A DNA stretch of 64,000 nt, taken from contig NZ_BMLW01000002.1 of NCBI RefSeq assembly GCF_014645515.1, positions 434,001-498,000 of the forward strand, in the 5' to 3' direction. How positions within the stretch are numbered: the stretch's first letter is position 1; the number at the start of each line of letters is the position of its first letter. A model generated the notes under the pieces. It was not told the DNA's origin. It was given only the letters and a program-made list of their open reading frames with translations, and did not search any database. This document shows positions 1 through 8,416 of this stretch, in pieces. The position numbers and the translations under genes were made by a program. The DNA is from Oceanobacillus neutriphilus (GTDB taxonomy: Bacteria > Bacillota > Bacilli > Bacillales > Amphibacillaceae).

Positions 1-60
1 CCTTTATGTCTAATTATGAACCATGAATCAAAAACTAAAATTAGAAAAGAGGTCTGTATC

Positions 61-375
61 ATGGAATTAAAATATGTAATACCGAACATGGAAAAAACAT
101 TCGGTAACTTAGAATATGCAGGAGAAGGCAAAGTCGAACAGCGACGGATTAATGGACGAATGACCACTCTATCTCGTAGTTATAATCTTTATTCAGATGT
201 TCAACGGGCAGATGATATTGAAGTCATACTCCCTAATGAAGCTGGCGAAAAATTCTTTGAACATGAGGACAGCGTAAAATTAGTCAATGCACGTATTACC
301 GCAGAAGGTTATAAAATTGGGGATCGTGGGTTTACGAACTATATACTACATGCAGACGATATCGTCAAAGCATAA
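61..375 (+). CDS. orf23: Tn916 Orf23-like ICE protein (YdcP/DUF961 type)
   Basis: A 104-residue protein closely resembling Orf23 of Tn916 (start MELKYVIPNMEKTFG), a family of small conserved ICE proteins at the head of the transfer operon; its biochemical role is not well established. An in-frame ATG lies upstream at 16, but the start at 61 has a GAGG ribosome site at the right distance and matches the family start. It is followed after 13 bp by orf22. The orf24 counterpart and the element's left end would lie before position 1. Confidence 0.9.
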   Translation: MELKYVIPNMEKTFGNLEYAGEGKVEQRRINGRMTTLSRSYNLYSDVQRADDIEVILPNEAGEKFFEHEDSVKLVNARITAEGYKIGDRGFTNYILHADDIVKA

Positions 376-388
376 GGAGGAATCACAG

Positions 389-769
389 GTGAGATTAGCA
401 CAAGGCATTATTATTGATAAAGAAAAGACTTTTGGAATATTGAAGTTTTCGGCATTACGAAGAGAAGTCTTTCTTCAAAATGAGGATGGTACGGTTTCAA
501 CCGAAGTGAAAGAACGTACCTATGATTTAAAATCGAAAGAACAAGGACGGATGATTCAAGTCAGTATACCTGCTTCTGTCCCCTTAAAGGAATTTGATTA
601 TAACGCACAGGTAGAAATGGTCAATCCTGTAGCTGATACAGTCGCTACTGCCACCTTTCGTGGAGCTGATTTGGATTGGTATATCAAGGCAGATGATTTG
701 GTGTTAAAAGGAAAAGCTGCACCAGTTAGTGATAAATCCGTAAATAAACCACCCGATAAGGATAAATAA
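389..769 (+). CDS. orf22: Tn916 Orf22-like ICE protein (YdcP/DUF961 type)
   Basis: A 126-residue protein with the Orf22 hallmarks RLAQGIIIDKEKTFG near the start and DWYIKADD near the end. It is related to the preceding Orf23, so the pair looks like an old duplication. The start is the GTG at 389, preceded by a strong AGGAGG site (375-380). The longer open frame back to 287 overlaps orf23 and lacks a ribosome site. The role in transfer is unproven. It is cotranscribed with orf21, 2 bp downstream. Confidence 0.88.
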   Translation: MRLAQGIIIDKEKTFGILKFSALRREVFLQNEDGTVSTEVKERTYDLKSKEQGRMIQVSIPASVPLKEFDYNAQVEMVNPVADTVATATFRGADLDWYIKADDLVLKGKAAPVSDKSVNKPPDKDK

Positions 770-771
770 AT

Positions 772-2112
772 ATGAAACTTCTTAAAAGACGAGGGAAACG
801 GATTAAAGAAAAAGACGCTTCTCTCGTTTTTCAGTTTGTATTTACTCGGTTAGTTGGAACATGGCTTCTCTTTTTTACACCCTTTCACCTATCCTTTTTA
901 CTATCTACTAAATGGCAGCTTGATATATTTCAAGCTCATTTTATTAGTACGTATGGATTAATGACGCTGCTTATCAGTCTTGTATTGACGGGCGGTTGTG
1001 CTTTTGTCTATTACTGTTATCGGTATGACCACCTCAAACAGATTATTCACCGTCAAAAACTCGCTAAAATGATACTTGGAAACGGTTGGTATGAAACAAA
1101 ACAAGTCACCAAAGAAAGTTTCTTTAAAGACATCCCTTCTGATAAAGCAAAGGAGAAAATCAGCCACTATCCTAAAATCTATTATCGTTTTGAGAAAGGA
1201 TTGCTGCATATTCAAGTGGAAATTACACTCGGAAAATATCAAGAGCCATTATTAAATTTGGAAAAGAGGTTGGAAAGTGGCTTGTATTGTGAGTTGGTAT
1301 CAAAAGAATTACATGATTCCTTTGTGGAGTATATCCTACTTTATGACACAATTGCGAACCGTATTTCTATTGAGGAAGTTATTGCTCAAAATGGTAGCTT
1401 AAAGCTCATGGAATCAGTGTATTGGGAATACGATAAGCTACCGCATATGTTAATTGCTGGCGGAACTGGCGGTGGCAAAACATATTTTATTTTGACACTC
1501 ATTGAAGCCTTACTCAAAACAAACGCTAAACTATATATCCTTGACCCTAAAAACGCTGATTTAGCAGACTTAACCACTGTAATGTCAGATGTGCATTACA
1601 AGAAAGAAGATATAATGGCATGTATTGACCAATTCCATGAAGCCATGATGGCTCGAAGTGAAGAAATGAAACAAATGGAAGGCTATAAAACAGGAGAAAA
1701 CTATGCTTATTTAGGATTGTCCCCACACTTTTTGATATTTGACGAGTACGTAGCGTTTATGGAGTTGCTTACTTCCAAAGAAAATACAGCCGTTTTAAGT
1801 AAGTTGAAACAGATTGTCATGCTTGGGAGGCAAGCAGGCTTTTTCCTAGTCTTAGCCTGTCAACGTCCAGACGCAAAATATCTTGGGGATGGAATAAGAG
1901 ATCAATTTAACTTTCGGGTAGCTTTAGGTCGTATGAGCGAACTCGGATTCGGCATGATGTTCGGAAGCGACGTACAAAAACAGTTTTTCCTCAAACAAAT
2001 CAAAGGACGTGGTTATATTGATAAAGGGGATAGTGTGATCTCTGAATTTTACACGCCGCTTGTGCCAAACGAGCATGATTTCTTAAAGGAAATCGGAAAA
2101 CTCGCAAACTAA
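772..2112 (+). CDS. orf21: FtsK/SpoIIIE-type coupling ATPase (TcpA/Orf21)
   Basis: This 446-residue DNA-pumping ATPase is the ICE coupling protein, which links the relaxase-DNA complex to the type IV secretion channel at the membrane. Two hydrophobic segments lie in the first 85 residues. A Walker A loop (GGTGGGKT) is near residue 230 and a Walker B strand (FLIFDEY) near residue 322, followed by an LGRQAGF-type sensor region. Length and motifs match Tn916 Orf21. It starts 2 bp after orf22 and ends just before the oriT region. Confidence 0.93.
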   Translation: MKLLKRRGKRIKEKDASLVFQFVFTRLVGTWLLFFTPFHLSFLLSTKWQLDIFQAHFISTYGLMTLLISLVLTGGCAFVYYCYRYDHLKQIIHRQKLAKMILGNGWYETKQVTKESFFKDIPSDKAKEKISHYPKIYYRFEKGLLHIQVEITLGKYQEPLLNLEKRLESGLYCELVSKELHDSFVEYILLYDTIANRISIEEVIAQNGSLKLMESVYWEYDKLPHMLIAGGTGGGKTYFILTLIEALLKTNAKLYILDPKNADLADLTTVMSDVHYKKEDIMACIDQFHEAMMARSEEMKQMEGYKTGENYAYLGLSPHFLIFDEYVAFMELLTSKENTAVLSKLKQIVMLGRQAGFFLVLACQRPDAKYLGDGIRDQFNFRVALGRMSELGFGMMFGSDVQKQFFLKQIKGRGYIDKGDSVISEFYTPLVPNEHDFLKEIGKLAN

Positions 2113-2116
2113 AGGC

Positions 2117-2160
2117 TGCCCAGTGCAGCGGCGTGCAACGCAAAAGCCGCTGTGCTGGGC
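2117..2160 (+). terminator. GC-rich hairpin after orf21
   Basis: GCCCAGTGCAGCGGC and GCCGCTGTGCTGGGC form a 15-bp stem with G-U pairs around a 14-nt loop. No T-run follows, so this may be a stem of the oriT region or an mRNA-stability hairpin rather than a simple terminator. Confidence 0.5.
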
Positions 2161-2169
2161 TAAGCCTTA

Positions 2170-2193
2170 ACCCCCCGTTTCTAACAGGGGGGT
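2170..2193 (+). other. oriT: Origin of transfer (oriT) nic-region inverted repeat
   Basis: A perfect ACCCCCC / GGGGGGT repeat encloses the loop GTTTCTAACA, the signature of the Tn916/ICEBs1 oriT nicking region cut by MobT-type relaxases. It sits between orf21 and orf20, as in Tn916. The nick is expected in the loop or 3' arm; the exact position is by analogy. Confidence 0.88.
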
Positions 2194-2264
2194 AGAAAAA
2201 CAATAGGAAACTGTTTCAAAAACCCATGAACCCTTATGCCACAAAGGTTTGAAACACATGAGTA

Positions 2265-2302
2265 AGATGTCAGCTTTTACACTCTAGTTGACATCTTTTT
2301 TT
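2265..2302 (+). terminator. Intrinsic terminator/attenuator upstream of orf20
   Basis: AGATGTCA (2265-2272) pairs with TGACATCT (2289-2296), followed by a T-run to 2302. It lies only 18 bp before the orf20 start, so it may attenuate relaxase expression. Confidence 0.6.
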
Positions 2303-2319
2303 AGTTGGGAGGAATGCAC

Positions 2320-3522
2320 ATGAATCATATGCCTTGGTATCAAGTATTAAAAGACAAACGGTTAGAATATGGTGTATCACAAAATAAGCTGGCAGTACAT
2401 GTTGGCATTACAAGGCAATATATAAGTGAAATCGAGACAGGAAAAGTAACTCCTTCTGATTCCTTGCAAAACGCCTTGTTTGAGGTGCTGGAACAATTTA
2501 ATCCAGATTCACCACTGGAAATCTTGTTTGATTATGTGCGAATCCGATTTATCACTACTGATCCACTTCTAGTGATTGAGGATATTTTACAGTTGAAAAT
2601 AGAATACATGCTACATGAGGATTTTGCTTTTTATTCGTACCTTGAACAATATGTCTTTGGCGATATTGTTGTCATGGTTTCGCCTGATGAAGATAAAGGC
2701 TGCTTGCTCGAATTGAAAGGAAAAGGATGTCGTCAATTTGAAAATTTTCTACTAGCCCAACAGCGAACATGGTTTGATTTCTTTGTCGATGTCTTTCGTG
2801 TTGGTGGTGTATTTAAACGCATTGACCTTGCGATGAATGATAAGACAGGCATTTTGGATATTCCATTACTCACGAAGAAATGCCATAACGAAGAATGTAT
2901 TTCTGTTTTTCGCAGTTTTAAAAGTTATCGCTCTGGGGATTTGGTACATGGTGAAGATAAACCAGACATGGGAAACACCCTGTATATCGGTTCTCTAAAA
3001 AGTGACGTATATTTTTGTCTCTATGAGAAGGACTATGAACAATTCGTTAAATATGGTATTTCACTGGAAGATACAGAGGTGAAAAATCGCTTAGAAATCC
3101 GATTGAAAAATGATCGTGCCTATCATGCGATTGTTGATCTAATGAGTTTTGAGGACGCTGGACGAACCGCTTTTTCTATCATCAATCGCTATATACGATT
3201 TGTTGATAAGGATGAAAAAAAACGTCGAAGTAGTTGGAAAGTAAATGCGGCATGGCAACATTTTTTAGATTTAGGAGAAAATCGAAAAATATCGTTAACC
3301 ACAAAGCCTGAACCCTATACCATTGATAAAACATTACGGTGGCTAGCAAGACAGGTCGCACCCACATGGAAACTGGCAACAAAGCTGGATGAAGTCAACG
3401 AAACAACGGTAATGAAGGATATGCTGCAACAGGCTAAATTAACCAAGCGTCACCAAAAATTGCTTATGCAGCAAGCAATGATGACCGATGATGTGATTCG
3501 GATTTTCAAAGATGAAGATTAG
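2320..3522 (+). CDS. orf20: MobT-family relaxase (Orf20, Rep_trans type)
   Basis: A 400-residue conjugative relaxase that nicks oriT and starts rolling-circle transfer. An N-terminal Cro/XRE helix-turn-helix (residues about 5-60, SQNKLAVHVGITRQYISEIE) is followed by the replication-initiator-like catalytic domain, with KRIDLAMND and RLEIRLKN segments as in Tn916 Orf20. The start at 2320 has GGGAGG 7 bp upstream and gives the family start MNHMPWYQ; the open frame from 2305 is too long. Its substrate oriT lies 127 bp upstream. Confidence 0.93.
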   Translation: MNHMPWYQVLKDKRLEYGVSQNKLAVHVGITRQYISEIETGKVTPSDSLQNALFEVLEQFNPDSPLEILFDYVRIRFITTDPLLVIEDILQLKIEYMLHEDFAFYSYLEQYVFGDIVVMVSPDEDKGCLLELKGKGCRQFENFLLAQQRTWFDFFVDVFRVGGVFKRIDLAMNDKTGILDIPLLTKKCHNEECISVFRSFKSYRSGDLVHGEDKPDMGNTLYIGSLKSDVYFCLYEKDYEQFVKYGISLEDTEVKNRLEIRLKNDRAYHAIVDLMSFEDAGRTAFSIINRYIRFVDKDEKKRRSSWKVNAAWQHFLDLGENRKISLTTKPEPYTIDKTLRWLARQVAPTWKLATKLDEVNETTVMKDMLQQAKLTKRHQKLLMQQAMMTDDVIRIFKDED

Positions 3523-3537
3523 AAAGGAGCAAAACAT

Positions 3538-3759
3538 ATGAATTTCGGGCAGAATTTGTATAACTGGTTTTTAGATAATGCACAATCTTTAGTTTTAATG
3601 GCAATTGTGGTCATTGGTATTTATCTTGGTTTCAAACGGGAATTTTCTAAATTAATTGGGTTTCTCGTCATTGCGTTGGTAGCTGTCGGATTAGTCTTTA
3701 ATGCGGCAGGCGTAAAAGATGTATTATTAAACCTATTTAACAGAATTATTGGGGCTTAA
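3538..3759 (+). CDS. orf19: Orf19-like small membrane protein
   Basis: A 73-residue protein nearly identical in pattern to Tn916 Orf19, with two hydrophobic helices (residues about 15-32 and 38-55) and the ending LFNRIIGA. It is probably a small inner-membrane part of the conjugation machine. A strong AAAGGAG site precedes it, and it lies 15 bp after the relaxase gene. Function is inferred from position only. Confidence 0.85.
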   Translation: MNFGQNLYNWFLDNAQSLVLMAIVVIGIYLGFKREFSKLIGFLVIALVAVGLVFNAAGVKDVLLNLFNRIIGA

Positions 3760-3765
3760 AAAATA

Positions 3766-3794
3766 TAGTCATTAGTTTGTATGCTTGCTATAAT
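3766..3794 (+). promoter_or_regulatory. Likely promoter of the DUF5677-type cargo gene
   Basis: A consensus -10 TATAAT (3789-3794) lies 17 bp after a moderate -35 TAGTCA (3766-3771). It would let the inserted gene be read independently of the conjugation operon. Confidence 0.45.
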
Positions 3795-3836
3795 TAAATG
3801 TAGCGTATATTCGGAGAAAGAAAGGGAAATGATTTA

Positions 3837-4862
3837 ATGGCTGATTATACTAACGAATTTTTACAAGACACTTTTATGAAACTACTAGAAGAGCAATTAG
3901 AAAAAGCTAAAACTCAAGAAGAAGCAGATGAAATAATTAAAAAATTTGAGGAAGTAGATTTAGATAAAATATTTAAAGATATGTACACTAGGATGGCTAA
4001 TGATACTACAGGTTACATGAGAGATACTATGTATGAACAAGTAATGCTATTTCGTGCTGAAGAACAAGAGTTTTTATCGATTCAAGAGCAAAAGTGGAAC
4101 AAAGCATTTGTAGCTTCTGAGTCAATGTATATCATGGTAATCGAAGCAGCTCAATCATATGTTGAACATGTAAATAACTTACCCCAAGACCAATTGCAGG
4201 AATCTTCTCATGTTTTCACAGCAATGCAACATATACATGGTCGAGCAATGCAACAATTTCTTGAGATTATTACATTGATGAAAAATGGTTTTGCGGATGG
4301 AGCATATGCTAGATGGCGTTCTATGTATGAGCTTGCAATAATCTCTTCTTTCATTAAAGAACATGGTGAACCAGTGGCAAAAGCATTCATACAATCTTCT
4401 AATACAGAAGATCGATATGAATGGGCAAGAACAAGTGGTGTTTTTCCAACAATAAAAAGATTTATAAGCTTTAATGATATACAAAAAAATTGTGATATTA
4501 ATTCTACTGTTTGGAGACGCCAATATGATTTAGCAAATAAAATAGTCCATGCTTCTCCTCAAGGAACTTTTGCCAGATTAAGCAATATGACACCCAAAGA
4601 CGTTATTCCATCGGGAAGAAGTGATTTTGGTATTACAACACCAGCAGAACATTCAGCAATTTCTTTAGCTCAAATCACTACAATGTTTTTAACTATTCAT
4701 CCCTCAGGAGATAGTCTTGTAGCAATAAAATATATTCAAAATTGGATTGATATTATCAGAGAAATATATTTTAAGACACATGATTTGATATTTCCTGAAG
4801 AAGAAAAACTATGGGATGAAAGTATGACCAGTTATGAAGATGAAGTTAACAAGGGGAATTAA
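3837..4862 (+). CDS. DUF5677-type protein, cargo inserted between orf19 and ardA
   Basis: This 341-residue protein is not part of the Tn916 core. The first 90 residues are charged and helical. The main helical domain (about 95-310) resembles DUF5677, including ARWRSMYELAI and a YDLANKIVHAS segment. That arginine/histidine pattern recalls HEPN-like folds, but I cannot confirm nuclease residues. It has its own promoter-like sequence and a terminator downstream (4968-4995), so it is a cassette within the conjugation operon next to anti-restriction ardA. A role in phage or element competition is a guess. Its high AT content differs from the flanking tra genes. Confidence 0.75.
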   Translation: MADYTNEFLQDTFMKLLEEQLEKAKTQEEADEIIKKFEEVDLDKIFKDMYTRMANDTTGYMRDTMYEQVMLFRAEEQEFLSIQEQKWNKAFVASESMYIMVIEAAQSYVEHVNNLPQDQLQESSHVFTAMQHIHGRAMQQFLEIITLMKNGFADGAYARWRSMYELAIISSFIKEHGEPVAKAFIQSSNTEDRYEWARTSGVFPTIKRFISFNDIQKNCDINSTVWRRQYDLANKIVHASPQGTFARLSNMTPKDVIPSGRSDFGITTPAEHSAISLAQITTMFLTIHPSGDSLVAIKYIQNWIDIIREIYFKTHDLIFPEEEKLWDESMTSYEDEVNKGN

Positions 4863-4967
4863 ATCGTACCTGTTCTTTTATGAAAGATAAGCGATTTTCT
4901 TATGTTTCGTAAAAAACTGGTGATCCAAACGGAGTGCGGAAGGGATTAACAAGCCCATTTTAAGTAT

Positions 4968-4995
4968 CAGCAAATACCTTGCTGGTGCTTTTTTT
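4968..4995 (+). terminator. Intrinsic terminator after the DUF5677-type gene
   Basis: CAGCAA (4968-4973) pairs with TTGCTG (4979-4984) and is followed by GTGC and a seven-T run. It lies between the cargo gene and ardA. Confidence 0.6.
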
Positions 4996-5028
4996 ATGGC
5001 AATTTTTTATAAAAGGATGTGATAACCA

Positions 5029-5529
5029 ATGGAAATGCAGGTCTATATAGCAAACCTCGGGAAGTATAACGAAGGTGAATTGGTTGGTGCTTGGTTCTCC
5101 CCTCCTATTGATATGGAGGAAGTAAAAGAACGAATTGGCTTAAACGGTGAATATGAAGAATACGCCATACACGATTTTGAATTACCATTTGAAATCCATG
5201 AGTACACACCTATTTCCGAAATTAATCGGTTATGCGAAATGGTACAGGAAATCGAAGGAACTCCCTTGTATGACGCTCTGTCAGAAATTGATGGATACTG
5301 GTTTAATAATATCGAAGAATTGTTAGAAAACAAAGACGATATTATTTGTTATTCCGATTGTGACAACATGGAGGATGTAGCAAGGTATCTGATAGAGGAA
5401 TCAGGAACACTAGGAGATATACCTGCTTATTTACAAAACTATATTGATTATCAAGCCTATGGGCGTGACCTTGAGATTGGAGCGAATTTTCTTGTCACTA
5501 ATCATGGGGTATTTGAATATGTCGGATAA
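5029..5529 (+). CDS. ardA: ArdA anti-restriction protein (Orf18)
   Basis: A 166-residue acidic DNA-mimic protein that blocks type I restriction enzymes while the ICE enters a new host. The start MEMQVYIANLGKYNEG, the central YAIHDFELPF and the C-terminal LQNYIDYQAYGRDLE blocks match Tn916 Orf18/ArdA. The protein is rich in Asp and Glu, as expected for B-DNA mimicry. An AAAGGATGTGAT ribosome site precedes the start. It lies between the cargo cassette and tcpE. Confidence 0.93.
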   Translation: MEMQVYIANLGKYNEGELVGAWFSPPIDMEEVKERIGLNGEYEEYAIHDFELPFEIHEYTPISEINRLCEMVQEIEGTPLYDALSEIDGYWFNNIEELLENKDDIICYSDCDNMEDVARYLIEESGTLGDIPAYLQNYIDYQAYGRDLEIGANFLVTNHGVFEYVG

Positions 5530-5588
5530 ACGGATAAGCAGCTTGTTTCCTAACAGGCTGCTTCTTTCTTTGGAAAGGATGAATCGAA

Positions 5589-5981
5589 TTGAAGAAATTA
5601 AAAAGCTACACTCGCATTTGGTCAGTAGAGAAAATCATTTATGCGATTAATGATTTTCGTTTGCCATTTCCCGTTACGTTTAATCAGATGACTTGGTTTG
5701 TGCTTTCTCTTTTGGTCGTCATGTTATTGGGAAACCTCCCTCCACTCTCTTTGATTGATGGTGCATTATTAAAATATGTTGGGGTTCCTTTGCTGCTAAC
5801 GTGGTTTATGTCTAAAAAAAGTTTTGATGGAAAAAAACCATATGGATTTCTTAAATCCGTAGTGACGTATTATTTTCGCCCGAAAATGACATATGCAGGC
5901 AAAGCGGTAAAACTTCAAAAACAAACTTTTGATAACTCTATCACTAGTGTAAGGAGTGAAGTACATGGGCTATCCGATTAA
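5589..5981 (+). CDS. orf17: TcpE-like conjugation membrane protein (Orf17)
   Basis: A 130-residue TcpE-family protein of the conjugation channel. Two adjacent hydrophobic helices lie at about residues 32-75, then a conserved FDGKKPYGFLKS segment and a soluble tail. The start is a TTG at 5589 with GGAAAGGATG upstream, giving MKKLKSYTRIWSVEK as in Tn916 Orf17. Its 3' end overlaps orf16 by 17 bp, which suggests translational coupling. Confidence 0.9.
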   Translation: MKKLKSYTRIWSVEKIIYAINDFRLPFPVTFNQMTWFVLSLLVVMLLGNLPPLSLIDGALLKYVGVPLLLTWFMSKKSFDGKKPYGFLKSVVTYYFRPKMTYAGKAVKLQKQTFDNSITSVRSEVHGLSD

Positions 5982-8412
5982 ATATATCGAGAATAACTTA
6001 GTATTTAACCATGACGGAGAATGTTTTGCGTACTATGAGCTGCTGCCATATAACTATTCCTTTCTGTCCGAAGATGAAAAGATTCAGGTACACGAACATT
6101 TTAGACAGTTGATTGCACAGAATCAAGACGGGAAAATACATGCTTTACAAATTAGTACGGAAAGCAGCATTCGCACTGTACAAGAACGAAGCAAAAAACA
6201 AGTGACAGGAAGGCTTCAAGAAGTCGCTTATGAACGAATTGACGACCAGACAGAAGCACTTACCTCTATGCTGGGCGAACATCAAGTGGATTATCGTTTC
6301 TTCATCGGCTTTAAACTTTTACTAAATGAAGAAGAAGTCAGTATCAAGTCAATGGGGAAATCGGTGACATCCTCTCTTTCCAGTTTTATACGTGACGTGA
6401 ACCATCATGTTATGGGTGACTTTGTTTCTATGCCCCATACTGAAATTGAACGGTTTTTGAAAATGGAATCGTTGTTACAAAATAAAATTGCTAAACGTTT
6501 TAAAGTACGCCCACTCACCAAAGATGATATGGGGTATTTAATCGAACACCTTCATGGACAATCAGGTATTGCCTTTGAAGATTACAATTATGAACTTGCT
6601 TATGAAAAAGGCGAAAAAGAAACCTATGTGAAACAGTTTGACCTGATAAAACCCACTCGCTGTTTAATTACAGAAAATCAACGTTATATTAAATTGGATC
6701 AGGAAGAACAAACAACATATGCTGCTTACTTTACGATTAATTCGATTGTTGGCGATTTAGAATTTCCTAGTGATGAAATCTTCTATTACCAGCAACAACA
6801 GTTTGATTTTCCGATTGATACCTCTATGCACGTTGAAATCGTCACTAACAAAAAGGCGTTAACAACCGTAAGAAATAAAAAGAAAGAGCTTCAAGACTTA
6901 GATAATCATGCGGCAGAATCCGATAATGAAACGGGCAGTAATGTATTAGAAGCCTTAGAACAAGTGAACGAATTGGAAGATGTACTCGATCAAAGCAAGG
7001 AATCCATGTATAAGTTAAGCTATGTCATTCGGGTATCTGCTTCTAACTTAGATGAGTTAAAACAGCGGTGTAATGAGGTCAAAGATTTTTACGATGATTT
7101 AAACGTCAAACTCGTTCGCCCATTTGGTGATATGTTAGGGCTTCATGGTGAATTTATTCCTGCCAGCAAACGTTATATGAACGACTATATTCAATATGTC
7201 ACGTCAGACTTTTTGGCGGGGTTAGGTTTTGGTGCAACGCAAATGTTAGGGGAAACGGAAGGTATTTATTTTGGTTACAATTTAGATACAGGGCGTAATG
7301 TCTATTTGAATCCTAGCCTTGCTAGTCAAGGGGTACAAGGTTCTGTCACGAATGCGTTAGCTTCTGCTTTTCTCGGCTCGCTTGGTGGTGGGAAATCCTT
7401 TTCTAATAACCTGCTTGTTTATTATGCGGTGCTATATGGTGGTCAAGCACTTATCGTTGATCCCAAATCAGAACGAGGAAATTGGAAAGAAACCTTGCCT
7501 GATATTGCCGAAGAAATTAATGTGGTGAACCTCACTAGTGAAGAAGCGAATAAAGGCTTACTCGACCCTTATGTCATTATGGAAAACAAGAAGGATTCCG
7601 AAAGTCTGGCGATTGATATTCTTACCTTCCTTACAGGCATATCCAGTCGGGACGGAGACAAGTTTCCTGTTTTACGAAAAGCAATTCGTGCGGTTGGACA
7701 GCAGGAAGAATGTGGCTTGCTTCTGGTCATTCAAGAGTTAAGGAGTGACCCGAATCCATTAGCTGCCACGATTGCTGACCATATCGAAAGTTTTACCGAT
7801 TATGATTTCGCCCACCTTCTCTTTTCAGACGGAACGGTGCAAAACTCAATTAGTTTAGAGAAACAGCTCAATATTATACAGGTGGCAGATTTAGTTTTAC
7901 CTGACGCAGAAACCAGCTTTGAAGAATACACGACAATGGAGCTTTTAAGTGTTGCCATGATGATTATTATTTCCACGTTCGCCTTAGATTTTATCCACTC
8001 TGACCGCAGCATTTTTAAGATTGTAGACTTGGATGAGGCATGGGCTTTCCTTCAAATCGCTCAAGGAAAAACGCTATCTAATAAACTGGTACGAGCTGGT
8101 CGTGCCATGAATGCTGGTGTATACTTTGTTACCCAAAACTCGTCAGATTTAACCGATGAAAAGCTCAAAAATAATATCGGTGTCAAGTTTGCCTTTCGTT
8201 CCAGAGACAGTACAGAAATTCAAAAAACGCTTCAATTTTTTGGGGTGGATTCGGAAGATGAAGAGAATCAAAGACGGTTACGAGAACTAGAAAATGGTCA
8301 ATGTCTCATGCAAGATTTATACGGGCGTGTTGGGATTATACAAGTCCATCCTGTTTTCGAAGATTTATTTGAAGCCTTTGATACCAGACCACCTGTCGCA
8401 GAAAGGCAGTGA
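5965..8412 (+). CDS. orf16: VirB4-like conjugation ATPase (Orf16/TcpF type)
   Basis: An 815-residue motor of the type IV secretion system, expected at the cytoplasmic face of the membrane. The N-terminal half follows Orf16 of Tn916 (GYPIKYIENNLVF start). The C-terminal ATPase domain has Walker A GSLGGGKS near residue 473, Walker B IVDLDEAW near 687 and the VLRKAIRAV and VTQNSSDL segments. The ATG at 5965 is preferred to the GTG at 5956 because AAGGAG (5951-5956) lies 8 bp before it. It ends 4 bp before orf15. Confidence 0.93.
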   Translation: MGYPIKYIENNLVFNHDGECFAYYELLPYNYSFLSEDEKIQVHEHFRQLIAQNQDGKIHALQISTESSIRTVQERSKKQVTGRLQEVAYERIDDQTEALTSMLGEHQVDYRFFIGFKLLLNEEEVSIKSMGKSVTSSLSSFIRDVNHHVMGDFVSMPHTEIERFLKMESLLQNKIAKRFKVRPLTKDDMGYLIEHLHGQSGIAFEDYNYELAYEKGEKETYVKQFDLIKPTRCLITENQRYIKLDQEEQTTYAAYFTINSIVGDLEFPSDEIFYYQQQQFDFPIDTSMHVEIVTNKKALTTVRNKKKELQDLDNHAAESDNETGSNVLEALEQVNELEDVLDQSKESMYKLSYVIRVSASNLDELKQRCNEVKDFYDDLNVKLVRPFGDMLGLHGEFIPASKRYMNDYIQYVTSDFLAGLGFGATQMLGETEGIYFGYNLDTGRNVYLNPSLASQGVQGSVTNALASAFLGSLGGGKSFSNNLLVYYAVLYGGQALIVDPKSERGNWKETLPDIAEEINVVNLTSEEANKGLLDPYVIMENKKDSESLAIDILTFLTGISSRDGDKFPVLRKAIRAVGQQEECGLLLVIQELRSDPNPLAATIADHIESFTDYDFAHLLFSDGTVQNSISLEKQLNIIQVADLVLPDAETSFEEYTTMELLSVAMMIIISTFALDFIHSDRSIFKIVDLDEAWAFLQIAQGKTLSNKLVRAGRAMNAGVYFVTQNSSDLTDEKLKNNIGVKFAFRSRDSTEIQKTLQFFGVDSEDEENQRRLRELENGQCLMQDLYGRVGIIQVHPVFEDLFEAFDTRPPVAERQ

Positions 8413-8416
8413 TGAA

